Shown one piece after another: positions 9,120 to 17,553 of a stretch of 64,000 nt of DNA (position 1 is its first letter; every line of letters begins with the position of its first letter). The notes beneath the pieces were generated by a model. The model was given only the letters and a program-made list of their open reading frames with translations. It had not been told where the DNA came from and did not search any database. Position numbers and translations under genes: made by a program. The stretch comes from Pseudonocardia kunmingensis (lineage in GTDB: Bacteria > Actinomycetota > Actinomycetes > Mycobacteriales > Pseudonocardiaceae): positions 620,001-684,000 of the forward strand of contig NZ_VFPA01000004.1 in the NCBI RefSeq assembly GCF_006716445.1, read 5' to 3'.

Positions 9120-10352
9120 TCAGCTCGCGGGGGCCGGCCCGCCCTCGGCGTCGCCGTTCTCCCGCGCACGAGCCCGTCCCCGGCGGACCAGCATCGCGGC
9201 ACCGATCAGCGACGCGGCGGCGGAGGCGACCAGGACGGCGGCCTTCGCGGTCTCGAGCAGGCCGGGGTGCTCGGCCAGCGAGAGCTCGGCGATCAGGAGG
9301 CTCACGGTGAATCCGACGCCGCCGAGCATCGACACGGCGGCGAGGTCGCGCCAGCTCAATCCGCGCGGTCGCGACGCCGGCGTGAGCTTGACCACCATCC
9401 AGCAGGCCCCGAAGATCCCGATGATCTTGCCGGCGAGCAGTCCCACGATCACGCCGAGCGCCACCGGCTCCGTCACCACCGAGCGCAGCGCCTCCGGTCC
9501 GATCGGCACCCCCGCCGCGAACAGGGCGAACACCGGCACGCAGAGCCCTGCCGACCACGGCTGCAACCGGTGCTCCAGCCGCAGCGCGGGCGCGAACTCC
9601 TCGTCCGGGTCGGGCCGGACCCGGGTGAGCAGGCCCAGCAGCACCCCGGAGATCGTCGCGTGCACCCCGGCCTCGTGCATCGCGAACCAGGTGAACAGCC
9701 CGAGCGGCACGTAGATCCACCAGGCGCGCACGCGCCTGCGCTGCAGCCACCAGTAGAGCGCCGCCGCGAGCGCGACGGCTCCGAGCCACAGCACCTGCAC
9801 GCCGCTGCTGAACAGCACCGCGATCACGACGATGGCACCGAGGTCGTCGGCGACCGCGAGACCGAGCAGGAACACCCGCGCGGTCACGGGCATCGCCGAC
9901 CCGGCCAGGGCCAGCACACCGAGCGCGAAGGCGATGTCGGTGGCCACGGGGATCGCCCACGCCTGCCCCGCGCCCGGCGACCCGTAGCTGATCACCAGCG
10001 CGAGCAGTGCGGGCACGATCATCCCGCCCAGCGCCGCCGCCACCGGGAGCAGCGCCTGGCTCCGGGTCGAGAGCTCGCCGATCACCAGCTCGCGCTTGAG
10101 CTCCAGGCCGACGACGAAGAAGAACAGGGCCAGCAGGCCGTCCGTGGCCCAGTGCGCGAGCGTGAGGTCCAGGTGCAGCGCCGCGGGTCCGACGACGGTG
10201 TCCCGCATCGCCTGGTAGAAAGGCGCCCAGGGTGAGTTGGCCCACAGCAGTGCGATCGCCGTGGCCACGACGAGCACCACCCCGCCGACGGTCTCGGTGC
10301 GCAGGTAGCGCGCGAACTCGCTGATGGGGGTGGCTGGGCGGCGATCGTGCAC
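9120..10352 (-). CDS. nhaA: Na+/H+ antiporter NhaA
   Basis: A 410-residue, roughly 12-helix antiporter of the cell membrane that expels Na+ in exchange for H+. Conserved NhaA features are clear: the start FARYLRTETVGGVVLVVAT, WANSPWAPFY, the first cytoplasmic segment FFFVVGLELKRELV, VATDIAFALGVLALAG (with the ion-binding aspartates close by in LAVADDLGAIVVIA, matching the Asp163/Asp164 pair), and the C-terminal VGFTVSLLIAELSL. The GTG start at 10352 is preceded by GGAG six bases upstream. It is monocistronic and divergent from nothing visible; the ArfB-like gene follows upstream on the same strand. Confidence 0.93.
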   Translation of the reverse strand: MHDRRPATPISEFARYLRTETVGGVVLVVATAIALLWANSPWAPFYQAMRDTVVGPAALHLDLTLAHWATDGLLALFFFVVGLELKRELVIGELSTRSQALLPVAAALGGMIVPALLALVISYGSPGAGQAWAIPVATDIAFALGVLALAGSAMPVTARVFLLGLAVADDLGAIVVIAVLFSSGVQVLWLGAVALAAALYWWLQRRRVRAWWIYVPLGLFTWFAMHEAGVHATISGVLLGLLTRVRPDPDEEFAPALRLEHRLQPWSAGLCVPVFALFAAGVPIGPEALRSVVTEPVALGVIVGLLAGKIIGIFGACWMVVKLTPASRPRGLSWRDLAAVSMLGGVGFTVSLLIAELSLAEHPGLLETAKAAVLVASAAASLIGAAMLVRRGRARARENGDAEGGPAPAS

Positions 10353-10460
10353 GGGCAGCTCCGGGTTCGTGCGGGCACGGCTAAGACGTCGCCGACCAGA
10401 CTTCCCGGCACACCTGGCGGGAACCCTAACCCGTGATCGGCCGGCAGAACACCACGGCGT

Positions 10461-10889
10461 TCAGTCCTCGGGACGACCGCGCAGCCGCTTGACGGCACCG
10501 CGGCGCGCCTTCGCGTCGAGACGCCTGCGCTTCGACCCCGCCGTGGGCCGGGTCGGGCGGCGCGTCGGCGGGTCCGCCCGCGTCGCCTCGCGGAGGGCGG
10601 CGGCGAGCCGCTCGCGCGCCGCCTCCCGGTTGCGCAGCTGGCTGCGCTGCTCGGCGGCGACGACGGTGAGCACACCGTCGACGAGGCGGCCGCCGAGACG
10701 GCGCAGCGCGCGCTCCCGCAGCGCCTCGGGCACCGAGGGCGAGCGCTGCAGGTCGAACGAGAGCTCCACCCGGGAGTCGGTGGTGTTCACCCCCTGCCCG
10801 CCCGGCCCGGACGCGCGGGAGAACCGCCACCGCAGCTCCCGCCCGGGCAGCACCAGCGCTCGACGCACCGGCAGGTCGCCATCCACCAC
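10461..10889 (-). CDS. arfB: ArfB-like peptidyl-tRNA hydrolase (release-factor domain)
   Basis: A 142-residue class I release-factor catalytic domain without the codon-recognition domain. The GGQ loop is intact (SRASGPGGQGVNTTDSRVEL), and the tail is strongly basic (SKRRRLDAKARRGAVKRLRG), as in ArfB/YaeJ, which uses its tail to enter the empty mRNA channel of stalled ribosomes and the GGQ to free the peptide. The start is GTG 10889 (or GTG 10886). The upstream open frame adds unrelated residues and is rejected. It is divergent from the GntR gene, whose operator begins 100 bases away. Confidence 0.85.
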   Translation of the reverse strand: MVDGDLPVRRALVLPGRELRWRFSRASGPGGQGVNTTDSRVELSFDLQRSPSVPEALRERALRRLGGRLVDGVLTVVAAEQRSQLRNREAARERLAAALREATRADPPTRRPTRPTAGSKRRRLDAKARRGAVKRLRGRPED

Positions 10890-10989
10890 GACCCCAGGAT
10901 GCCCCGCCCACTCGCGACCGATCGGCGGCGGGGCGGATTGACCGGATCCTCCCGGGTGAGCAGCTTCACCCTCGCGAGGACCCAGCACT

Positions 10990-11003
10990 TTGTATGCTGT
11001 AAG
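10990..11003. promoter_or_regulatory. Putative GntR operator at the regulator's own promoter
   Basis: TTGTATGCTGTAAG matches the 14-base site at 20411 (CTGTATGCAGTATG) in 11 of 14 positions and lies 68 bases before the gntR start. It suggests autoregulation by the FCD regulator encoded at 11071. Basis is motif sharing within this window only. Confidence 0.55.
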
Positions 11004-11070
11004 CAGTCGACCGGAACTCTGCGCCTCCAGAAGAGGCCAGGCCGACCCGCCCGTCCACCCAGGAGCAGCG

Positions 11071-11790
11071 ATGTCAGTGCCCGAGACGCCCACCGAGCCC
11101 GGCAGCCGGCGCATCGCCCGGCCCGTCCCGCTGCGTGAGAGCGTCTACACCGCGATCCTGGACATGATCGTCAGCCGCAGCCTGCAGCCGGGCCAGCACC
11201 TCGTGGAGAGCGAGCTCGCCGTCATGCTGGGCGTGTCCCGGCAGCCGGTCCGCGAGGCGCTGCAGTGGCTGAAGAACGACGGCTGGGTCGACCTGCGCCC
11301 CGGGCTGGGCGCGTTCGTCCACACGCCCACCGTCGAGGAGGCCGACCAGCTGCTCGCGGTACGCAGCCTGCTGGAGACCGAGTCGGCCCGCCTGGCCGCC
11401 ACGCGCGGCGACGAGGAGGGCGTGGCCCGGCTCCGCGAGCTGTGCGACCGCGGCCACGCGGCGCTGGGGTCCGAGGACGTCGCCACGATGGTGGCGCTCA
11501 ACGCCGAGCTGCACGCCGCGGTGATGAAGATGTCGGGCAACGACGTGCTCGTCGAGCTCGCCGCCCAGGTCGACCGCCGCGTCCGCTGGTACTACACCCC
11601 GGTGGCCCGCCACCGCGGTGAGCAGTCCTGGATCGAGCACGCCGCCCTCATCGACGCGATCGCCGCCGGCGACGCGGAGGAGGCGGCGAAGGTGATGGCG
11701 GCGCACACCGAGCACACCCGCCGCTCCTACCTCGAGCAGCGCGACGACGCCGACGAGTCGGCCCCCGCCCTGCGCGGGCGCGTGCACTGA
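11071..11790 (+). CDS. GntR-family regulator with FCD effector domain (candidate oxalate-island regulator)
   Basis: A 239-residue regulator. The N-terminal winged helix has LRESVYTAILDMIVSRSLQP, then ESELAVMLGVSRQPVREALQ and the wing WVDLRPGLGAFVHT (residues about 18-90). The all-helical FCD domain follows, with metal/effector-binding histidines plausible in NAELHAAV, RHRGEQSWIEHAALIDAI and AAHTEHTRR. FCD regulators usually respond to organic acids. ATG 11071 has AGGAG six bases upstream. The gene opens the island, and a motif found in front of it recurs at the MFS, sucC-like, panE-like, oxc-like and fdhA promoters, so it is the best candidate regulator of all of them. Confidence 0.85.
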   Translation: MSVPETPTEPGSRRIARPVPLRESVYTAILDMIVSRSLQPGQHLVESELAVMLGVSRQPVREALQWLKNDGWVDLRPGLGAFVHTPTVEEADQLLAVRSLLETESARLAATRGDEEGVARLRELCDRGHAALGSEDVATMVALNAELHAAVMKMSGNDVLVELAAQVDRRVRWYYTPVARHRGEQSWIEHAALIDAIAAGDAEEAAKVMAAHTEHTRRSYLEQRDDADESAPALRGRVH

Positions 11791-12002
11791 CGCGGCGGGC
11801 GCGTCGCGCCCGCCCCCCCGACACCGTCGTCGCGCACGTCACGGAACGACCTCTCGTCGACGACGACGCCCGAGGGACACCACACCCCGCACCGCAGCGG
11901 GTCCCCGCACGCCCATCCGGCGCCCATCGCTGCGCGCCGCCCGTGTCCGGTCCGCATACCGGAGGCCGGAACGGGAAACCCATCATCACGGAGGTGACAA
12001 GA
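11791..12002. other. Intergenic region between gntR and a small ORF
   Basis: 212 GC-rich bases with no supported gene. The end of the stretch carries GGAGGTGA, the ribosome-binding site of the small ORF at 12003. No copy of the CATACNG operator was found here. Confidence 0.4.
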
Positions 12003-12191
12003 ATGCGTACGCTGCGCAACTTCATCAGGTCCCTCGCGGACCTCCCGCGCGGCGCCTCGGCCGACGGTCGCTCGATCGGCCTCGGTCTCGACGCCGCCAT
12101 GCGGGCCCAGCGGGCCCGCGGCGCCGACGCCGCGCCCGTTGCCGCGCCGCGCCGGACCGGCACCGAGGAGCGCCCCTTCTCGGCGGTCTGA
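12003..12191 (+). CDS. Small hypothetical protein, 62 residues
   Basis: MRTLRNFIRSLADLPRGASA begins a short basic protein rich in Ala and Arg with no recognised domain. It is supported by a very good ribosome-binding site (GGAGGTGA nine bases before ATG 12003), by actinobacterial codon use, and by a strong terminator immediately after it at 12204-12237. It lies between the GntR gene and the convergent MFS gene. The function is unknown; a membrane-surface amphipathic helix near the N-terminus is possible. Confidence 0.55.
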   Translation: MRTLRNFIRSLADLPRGASADGRSIGLGLDAAMRAQRARGADAAPVAAPRRTGTEERPFSAV

Positions 12192-12203
12192 CGCACCAGG
12201 CGC

Positions 12204-12237
12204 ACGGCCCCCGGGTTCCCTGGAACCCGGGGGCCGT
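12204..12237. terminator. Bidirectional terminator, 16-bp perfect stem
   Basis: ACGGCCCCCGGGTTCC at 12204-12219 pairs perfectly with 12222-12237 across a two-base loop. It sits between the stop of the small ORF and the stop of the convergent MFS gene, so it can serve both. No long T-run is present, as is common in actinobacteria. Confidence 0.75.
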
Positions 12238-12244
12238 CGCATGC

Positions 12245-13624
12245 TCAGACCGCGTACCGCGACGACTGCTGCTCCGGGATCCGGGGCAGCGGCAGCGTGC
12301 TCGGCAGGCCGGGCCTGCGCAGCGCACCGGTGCCCCACGCCGAGGCCAGTGACACGACGGCCGCACCCGCGAACGTCGCACCCCAGCCCCACGTCGTCAC
12401 GGCGAGTGCCGCGAGCCCGATCCCGAGCATACCTCCCACGGCCTTGGCGCTGTAGACCAGGCCGTGCACCTCCAGCGCGCTCTGCTCCCCGAAGTACTCG
12501 CGGGCGAGGCTGGCGAACAGCGGGTAGAAGCCGCCCCCGCCGATTCCGGCCAGCGCCGCGGCCACGACCAGCGCAGCCGTCGACCCGGTGCCCGCGGACA
12601 GCGCGAAGAGCAGCTGCGCCAGTGCCTGCACGACCAGCACGGCGTTGAGCGTGCGGCAGCGACCGAGCCGGTCGGACAGCCCGACCGAGACCGCCCTGCC
12701 TGCGCCGTTGATGCCGGCGAACAGGCCTGCCGCGAGGGCCACCGCGCCTGCGGTCGCCGCGACGCCGTCGGCGAAGACCACCAGGAACGCCGCGTTGAAC
12801 AGCGAGACGGCGCCCGCCCCGAGCAGGATGAGGTACATCACCGGCAGCACCCGCGTGTGCAGCGCCTGCGAGGGTGAGAAGTCGCGGATCGCGGGCGGGT
12901 TCTGCCTGCGCCCGGGGTTGGTGGCACTGCCGAGCGCCCATGCCCGCGGGTCGACCTCGGCGGGCCACCACCGCGGTGGCGGGTCGCGGAAGAACAGCCC
13001 GGGCCCGGCCACCAGCACGAGCAGCACCACCGCGGCGACGTCGAGCACCGGCGTCAGGTTGGCGGGCCCCAGCCCGATCACCGCGGCGAGGATGAACGGC
13101 ACCGAGCCGTACGCGAAGGCCCCCGTGACCGTGCTGACGCGCCGGCCCATCCGCTCCGGGTACCACTTCGCGACGGTCGAGGTGCACGCCGCGTAGACCA
13201 GGCCCGCGCCCGTGCCGCCGAGCACCGCGTACCCCAGCAGCGCGCCGAGCAGGCTGGTGCTGTGCGCGAGCGCGACCAGCCCGAGCGCGCTGAGAACGGC
13301 GCCGGCGAGGATGACCGGGCGGGGCCCGATGCGGTGCCGTTCGCGCAGGTAGGCCGCGGGCAGCCCGACCCCGGCCTGGAACACCGTCCACGCGGCCAGC
13401 AGCCAGATCGCCCCGACCAGGCTCCAGCCGTTGCGCTCCATGAGCGCGGGCACGGCCGCCCCGTAGCCGTACTGCAGCACGCCGACCGCCGCCATGGGCG
13501 TCCACGCCTGCCACAGGACGCTCGACCTGGGGCGCCCGATGAGCTCTTCCGGGGACTCCCCCACGCGGTAGCTGCGGCCGTGGTTGTCGCGGATCTCCTG
13601 GGCGACCGTCTCCGGCTTCGGCAT
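12245..13624 (-). CDS. MFS transporter, oxalate/formate antiporter (OxlT)-like
   Basis: A 459-residue major facilitator with 12 predicted helices in two halves. An N-terminal extension (PKPETVAQEIRDNHGRSYRV) precedes helix 1 (PMAAVGVLQYGYGAAVPAL). The loop AKWYPERMGRRVSTVTG and the half-two segment GINGAGRAVSVGLSDRLGR are typical of the oxalate:formate antiporter (OFA) branch. The expected job is uptake of oxalate in exchange for formate or with protons across the cell membrane. ATG 13624 has GGAGGGAG in front. A perfect CATACTGTATG operator lies 13 bases upstream of the start, and the gene is divergent from the sucC-like operon, so both share one control region. Confidence 0.8.
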   Translation of the reverse strand: MPKPETVAQEIRDNHGRSYRVGESPEELIGRPRSSVLWQAWTPMAAVGVLQYGYGAAVPALMERNGWSLVGAIWLLAAWTVFQAGVGLPAAYLRERHRIGPRPVILAGAVLSALGLVALAHSTSLLGALLGYAVLGGTGAGLVYAACTSTVAKWYPERMGRRVSTVTGAFAYGSVPFILAAVIGLGPANLTPVLDVAAVVLLVLVAGPGLFFRDPPPRWWPAEVDPRAWALGSATNPGRRQNPPAIRDFSPSQALHTRVLPVMYLILLGAGAVSLFNAAFLVVFADGVAATAGAVALAAGLFAGINGAGRAVSVGLSDRLGRCRTLNAVLVVQALAQLLFALSAGTGSTAALVVAAALAGIGGGGFYPLFASLAREYFGEQSALEVHGLVYSAKAVGGMLGIGLAALAVTTWGWGATFAGAAVVSLASAWGTGALRRPGLPSTLPLPRIPEQQSSRYAV

Positions 13625-13636
13625 GACCACTCCCTC

Positions 13637-13647
13637 CATACTGTATG
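13637..13647. promoter_or_regulatory. Putative GntR operator, palindrome CATAC-T-GTATG (MFS side)
   Basis: CATACTGTATG is a perfect 11-base palindrome 13 bases upstream of the MFS start codon; a further ATACTG half-site follows at 13651. Binding here would block the MFS promoter or ribosome-binding region. The same core recurs at 20488. Confidence 0.65.
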
Positions 13648-13699
13648 CCGATACTGCGCCGACGTGACCACGGACACAAGGGTCCTGGACAACTTTCTC

Positions 13700-13713
13700 C
13701 ATACTGCATACAG
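13700..13713. promoter_or_regulatory. Putative GntR operator before the sucC-like operon
   Basis: CATACTGCATACAG lies 40 bases before the GTG start of the sucC-like gene. It is the exact reverse complement of the site at 20411-20424, which is strong evidence that both are bound by the same protein. Confidence 0.65.
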
Positions 13714-13752
13714 TCGACCATCCTCGGAGCCAGCCGGACGGGAGACCGCAGA

Positions 13753-14916
13753 GTGGACCTCTACGAGCACCAGGCGAGAGACGTGTTCGACGCCCACGGC
13801 GTCCCGGTGCCCCGCGGCGCGGTGGCCGACACCGCCGCCGACGCCGCGGACCGGGCACGCGAGCTCGGCACCGCCGTCGTCGTGAAGGCGCAGGTGAAGA
13901 CCGGTGGGCGGGGCAAGGCGGGCGGGGTCAAGCTCGCCCGCACGCCCGAGGAGGCGCGGGCCACGGCGGACGCGATCCTCGGCATGGACATCAAGGGCCA
14001 CACCGTGCACCGCGTGCTGGTGACCGAGGCCAGCGACATCGCCGAGGAGTACTACCTCTCGTTCCTGCTGGACCGCGCGAACCGCACGTTCCTGGCGATG
14101 TGCTCCGCGGAAGGCGGGGTGGAGATCGAGCAGCTCGCCGTCGAACGCCCCGAGGCGCTGGTCAAGATCCCGATCAACCCGCTCACCGGCGTCGACGCCG
14201 CCACGGCCGCGCAGATCGCCGCCGCGCTGCCGGCGCAGGTCACCGAGCGGGCCGCCAAGGTGATCGCCACGCTGTGGGACGCGTTCGTGGCCGAGGACGC
14301 CACCCTCGTTGAGGTCAACCCGCTGGTCCGCACGGGCCGCGACGAGATCGTCGCCCTGGACGGCAAGGTCACCCTCGACGACAACGCCGCCTTCCGCCAC
14401 CCCGGGCACGCGGACCTGGTGGACGAGCGCACCGAGGACCCGCTGGAGGCCAAGGCCAAGGCGAAGGACCTCAACTACGTCAAGCTCGACGGCGAGGTCG
14501 GGATCATCGGCAACGGTGCCGGCCTGGTCATGTCGACGCTGGACGTCGTCGCCTACGCCGGGGAGAAGCACGGTGGGGTGAAGCCGGCGAACTTCCTCGA
14601 CATCGGCGGGGGCGCCTCGGCCGAGGTCATGGCCGCCGGCCTGGACGTCATCCTCGGCGACCCGGGTGTGAAGAGCGTGTTCGTCAACGTCTTCGGCGGC
14701 ATCACCGCCTGCGACGCGGTGGCCACCGGCATCGTCGAGGCGCTGAAGATCCTGGGCGAGGCGGCCACCAAGCCGCTGGTCGTGCGGCTGGACGGCAACA
14801 ACGTCGTGGAGGGCCGCCGGATCCTCGACGAGGCCAACCACCCCCTGGTCACCCAGGTGGGAACGATGGACGACGCGGCCGACAAGGCCGCCGAGCTGGC
14901 AGCGGCGGGAGCCTGA
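13753..14916 (+). CDS. Succinyl-CoA-synthetase-type acid-CoA ligase, beta subunit
   Basis: A 387-residue ATP-grasp subunit of the SucC family: YEHQARDVFDAHGVPVPRG at the start, KAQVKTGGRGKAGGVK (nucleotide-binding loop), VEVNPLV near residue 190 and FVNVFGGITACDAVATGI near the C-terminus. With the alpha subunit it links ATP to CoA thioester formation from a dicarboxylic acid. Because it is the first gene of the sucCD-hyi-glxR-gcl operon and has the GntR operator upstream, a role in oxalate or glyoxylate metabolism is more likely than the TCA cycle; the substrate (oxalate, malate or succinate) cannot be read. The start is GTG 13753, with GGGAGA upstream. Confidence 0.82.
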   Translation: MDLYEHQARDVFDAHGVPVPRGAVADTAADAADRARELGTAVVVKAQVKTGGRGKAGGVKLARTPEEARATADAILGMDIKGHTVHRVLVTEASDIAEEYYLSFLLDRANRTFLAMCSAEGGVEIEQLAVERPEALVKIPINPLTGVDAATAAQIAAALPAQVTERAAKVIATLWDAFVAEDATLVEVNPLVRTGRDEIVALDGKVTLDDNAAFRHPGHADLVDERTEDPLEAKAKAKDLNYVKLDGEVGIIGNGAGLVMSTLDVVAYAGEKHGGVKPANFLDIGGGASAEVMAAGLDVILGDPGVKSVFVNVFGGITACDAVATGIVEALKILGEAATKPLVVRLDGNNVVEGRRILDEANHPLVTQVGTMDDAADKAAELAAAGA

Positions 14917-14918
14917 CC

Positions 14919-15827
14919 ATGTCGATCTTCCTCAACGAGAACAGCAAGGTCATCGTCCAGGGCATCACCGGCGGTGAGGGCACCAAGCACAGCACGAAGA
15001 TGCTGGCGGCCGGCACGAACATCGTCGGTGGCGTGAACGCCCGCAAGGCCGGCACCTCCGTCACGATCGGCGGCAAGGACCTCACGGTGTTCGGCACCGT
15101 CGAGGAGGCGATGAAGGAGACCGGCGCGGACGTGTCGGTGGTGTTCGTGCCGCCGCGCTTCGCCAAGGACGCGGTGATCGAGGCGATCGACGCCGAGATC
15201 CCGCTGACCGTGGTGATCACCGAGGGGATCCCGGTGCACGACTCGGCGTTCTTCTGGGCGCACGCCTGCGCCAAGGGGAACAAGACCCGGATCATCGGCC
15301 CGAACTGCCCCGGCATCATCTCGCCCGGCAAGTCCAACGCGGGGATCATCCCGGCCGACATCGCCGGTGCGGGCCCGATCGGGTTGGTGTCGAAGTCCGG
15401 GACGCTGACCTACCAGATGATGTACGAGCTGCGCGAGCACGGTTTCTCCTCCGCGATCGGTATCGGTGGGGACCCGGTGATCGGGACCACGCACATCGAC
15501 GCCCTGGCCGCGTTCGAGGCCGACCCGGACACCCGGGCGATCGTGATGATCGGTGAGATCGGTGGGGACGCCGAGGAGCGGGCCGCGGACTACATCAAGG
15601 CCAACGTCACCAAGCCGGTGGTGGGGTACGTGGCCGGGTTCACCGCTCCGGAGGGCAAGACCATGGGCCACGCCGGGGCGATCGTGTCCGGCTCGGCCGG
15701 TACCGCGCAGGCCAAGAAGGACGCCCTGGAGGCGGCCGGGGTGAAGGTCGGCAAGACCCCCAGCGAGACGGCGGCGCTGATGCGCGAGCTCCTCGCCGCG
15801 CACCAGGAGATCGGGGTGCCGGCGTGA
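14919..15827 (+). CDS. Succinyl-CoA-synthetase-type acid-CoA ligase, alpha subunit
   Basis: A 302-residue SucD-family subunit. The N-terminal Rossmann CoA-binding domain is VIVQGITGGEGTKHSTKML, GPNCPGIISPG is near residue 125, and the phosphohistidine is in EGKTMGHAGAIV (His at about 251). It carries the phosphoryl group from the beta subunit to the acid. Its start lies two bases after the sucC-like stop, so the pair is made as one complex. It ends in a GTGA overlap with the hyi gene. See the beta subunit for the doubt about substrate. Confidence 0.85.
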   Translation: MSIFLNENSKVIVQGITGGEGTKHSTKMLAAGTNIVGGVNARKAGTSVTIGGKDLTVFGTVEEAMKETGADVSVVFVPPRFAKDAVIEAIDAEIPLTVVITEGIPVHDSAFFWAHACAKGNKTRIIGPNCPGIISPGKSNAGIIPADIAGAGPIGLVSKSGTLTYQMMYELREHGFSSAIGIGGDPVIGTTHIDALAAFEADPDTRAIVMIGEIGGDAEERAADYIKANVTKPVVGYVAGFTAPEGKTMGHAGAIVSGSAGTAQAKKDALEAAGVKVGKTPSETAALMRELLAAHQEIGVPA

Positions 15828-16675
15828 CCGCGGGGCGCCTGCGCTTCGACGTCAACCTGTCCATCCTCTTCACCGAGCTGCCCCTGCTGCAGCGGCCGGC
15901 CGCGGCGGCGGCCGCCGGCTTCGACGCCGTCGAGCTGTGGTGGCCCTTCCCGGAACCGGTGCCCGCCGACCGCGAGCTGGACGCGCTGCGCACCGCCCTC
16001 ACCGACGCCGGCACGCGGCTGGTCGGGCTCAACTTCGACGCCGGCGACATGGCGGCGGGCGAGCGCGGGCTGCTCTCCCGCCCGTCGGGCAGCGCGCGGT
16101 TCCGCGCCAACGTCGAGGTCGCCGTGGGGTTCGCCGCGTCGCTGGGCTGCACGACCCTCAACGCGCTGTACGGCAACCGCGACCCCGAGGCCAGCGTGCC
16201 CGAGCAGCGCGAGCTCGCCACCGAGAACCTCGTGTTCGCGGCGGCGGCGGCCGAGCGGGTCGGCGCGACCGTGGTCATCGAGGCCCTCAACAGCTTCGAG
16301 AGCCCGCGCTACCCGATCACCTCGTCGCAGAAGGCGCTGGACCTCGTCGACTACCTGAAGGTCGTGCACGGCGCGCCGAACGTCGCCTTCCTCGCTGACC
16401 TCTACCACCTCGCGCGGATGGGCGAGCCCGTCGAACGGCTGGTGGAGCTGCGCTCCGACCGGTTCGGGCACGTCCAGATCGCCGATCCGCCCGGGCGTGG
16501 CCAGCCGGGCACCGGCGAGCTCGACTGGGCGGCCGTGCTCGAGCGGCTCGCGGCGAGCGGCTACGACGGCCACGTCGGGCTCGAGTACAAACCGGTCGGG
16601 CCGACCGCGGCCTCCTTCGACTGGCTCCCCCGCCATCTGCGCGCCACCGCGACCGTCGAGGAGTCCGTCTCATGA
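15824..16675 (+). CDS. hyi: Hydroxypyruvate isomerase
   Basis: A 283-residue TIM-barrel of the xylose-isomerase-like family that interconverts hydroxypyruvate and tartronate semialdehyde. Metal/substrate motifs are in order: LNFDAGDMAAGERG, LNALYGNRD, VVIEALNSFESPRYPI (Glu ligand), FLADLYHLARMGE and HVQIADPPGRGQPGTGELD, with the last metal Glu in GLEYKP. These match the Hyi family of glyoxylate operons. The start GTG 15824 overlaps the sucD-like stop (GTGA), and the stop overlaps the glxR start (ATGA), so the operon is translationally coupled. Confidence 0.88.
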   Translation: MTAGRLRFDVNLSILFTELPLLQRPAAAAAAGFDAVELWWPFPEPVPADRELDALRTALTDAGTRLVGLNFDAGDMAAGERGLLSRPSGSARFRANVEVAVGFAASLGCTTLNALYGNRDPEASVPEQRELATENLVFAAAAAERVGATVVIEALNSFESPRYPITSSQKALDLVDYLKVVHGAPNVAFLADLYHLARMGEPVERLVELRSDRFGHVQIADPPGRGQPGTGELDWAAVLERLAASGYDGHVGLEYKPVGPTAASFDWLPRHLRATATVEESVS

Positions 16676-17553
16676 CCACGATCGGCGTCATCGGGTTGGG
16701 GATCATGGGCGGGCCGATGGCCGCCAACCTCGTCACCGCCGGCCACACCGTGCTCGGCCACGACACCCAGCAGGCGGCCGCGGAGCGGCTCGTCACCGCG
16801 GGCGGCAAGTACGTCGACACGATAGCGGCGGCGACCGACGCCGACGTCGTGATCACGATGCTGCCCGACTCACCGCAGGTGGAGGAGGTCGTCCTCGGTC
16901 CCGGCGGGGTGCTGGAGCACGCGCGGCCGGGGCTGCTGCTCGTCGACATGAGCACGATCCGGCCGGACACCTCGATCGCCGTCGCCGCCGCGGCCGCCGC
17001 CCGCGGGGTCCGGGCACTCGACGCGCCGGTGAGCGGCGGGGAGAAGGGCGCCGTCGACGGCGTTCTGTCGATCATGGTGGGCGGGGACGCCGAGGCCTTC
17101 GAGGCGGCCCGGCCGCTCTTCGAGGTGCTCGGGAAGACGATCGTGCACGTCGGGCCGAGCGGGGCCGGGCAGACGGTGAAGGCCGCCAACCAGCTCGTCG
17201 TCGGCGGGATCTACGCGCTGGTGGCCGAGGCGATCGTGCTGCTGGAGGCGTCCGGGGTGGAACCGGGCCCCGGGCTGGACGTGCTCGCGGGCGGGCTCGC
17301 CGGCAGCCGGATCCTCGAGCTCAAGCGCGAGTCGATGGTGGCCCGGCAGTTCGCCCCCGGCTTCCGGATCGACCTGCACCACAAGGACATGGGCATCGCG
17401 CTCGCCGCAGCCCGCGAGGCGGGTGTCGCGCTGCCGATGACCGGCCTCACCGCCCAGCTGATCGCCGCGGCCCGCGCACAGGGCCACGGCTCGCTCGACC
17501 ACTCTGCGCTGCTCAAGGTGCTGGAGACCGTCTCGGGAAAGGCAGCCACATGA
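16672..17553 (+). CDS. glxR: Tartronate semialdehyde reductase (2-hydroxy-3-oxopropionate reductase)
   Basis: A 293-residue beta-hydroxyacid dehydrogenase that reduces tartronate semialdehyde to D-glycerate with NAD(P)H. It has the Rossmann start IGVIGLGIMGGPMAANL, the substrate-binding DAPVSGGEKGAVDG at about residue 117, and the catalytic lysine in GQTVKAANQLVVGG (Lys at about 169). GFRIDLHHKDMGIAL is the C-terminal family signature. It starts in an ATGA overlap with hyi and ends in an ATGA overlap with gcl. It is the reducing step that turns the Gcl product into central metabolism; the glycerate kinase needed next is not in the window. Confidence 0.88.
   Translation: MTTIGVIGLGIMGGPMAANLVTAGHTVLGHDTQQAAAERLVTAGGKYVDTIAAATDADVVITMLPDSPQVEEVVLGPGGVLEHARPGLLLVDMSTIRPDTSIAVAAAAAARGVRALDAPVSGGEKGAVDGVLSIMVGGDAEAFEAARPLFEVLGKTIVHVGPSGAGQTVKAANQLVVGGIYALVAEAIVLLEASGVEPGPGLDVLAGGLAGSRILELKRESMVARQFAPGFRIDLHHKDMGIALAAAREAGVALPMTGLTAQLIAAARAQGHGSLDHSALLKVLETVSGKAAT

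Noticed and set aside
13753..15827. Housekeeping succinyl-CoA synthetase
   Set aside because: Operon position with hyi-glxR-gcl and the GntR operator argue for an island-specific ligase, although the substrate is unproven.
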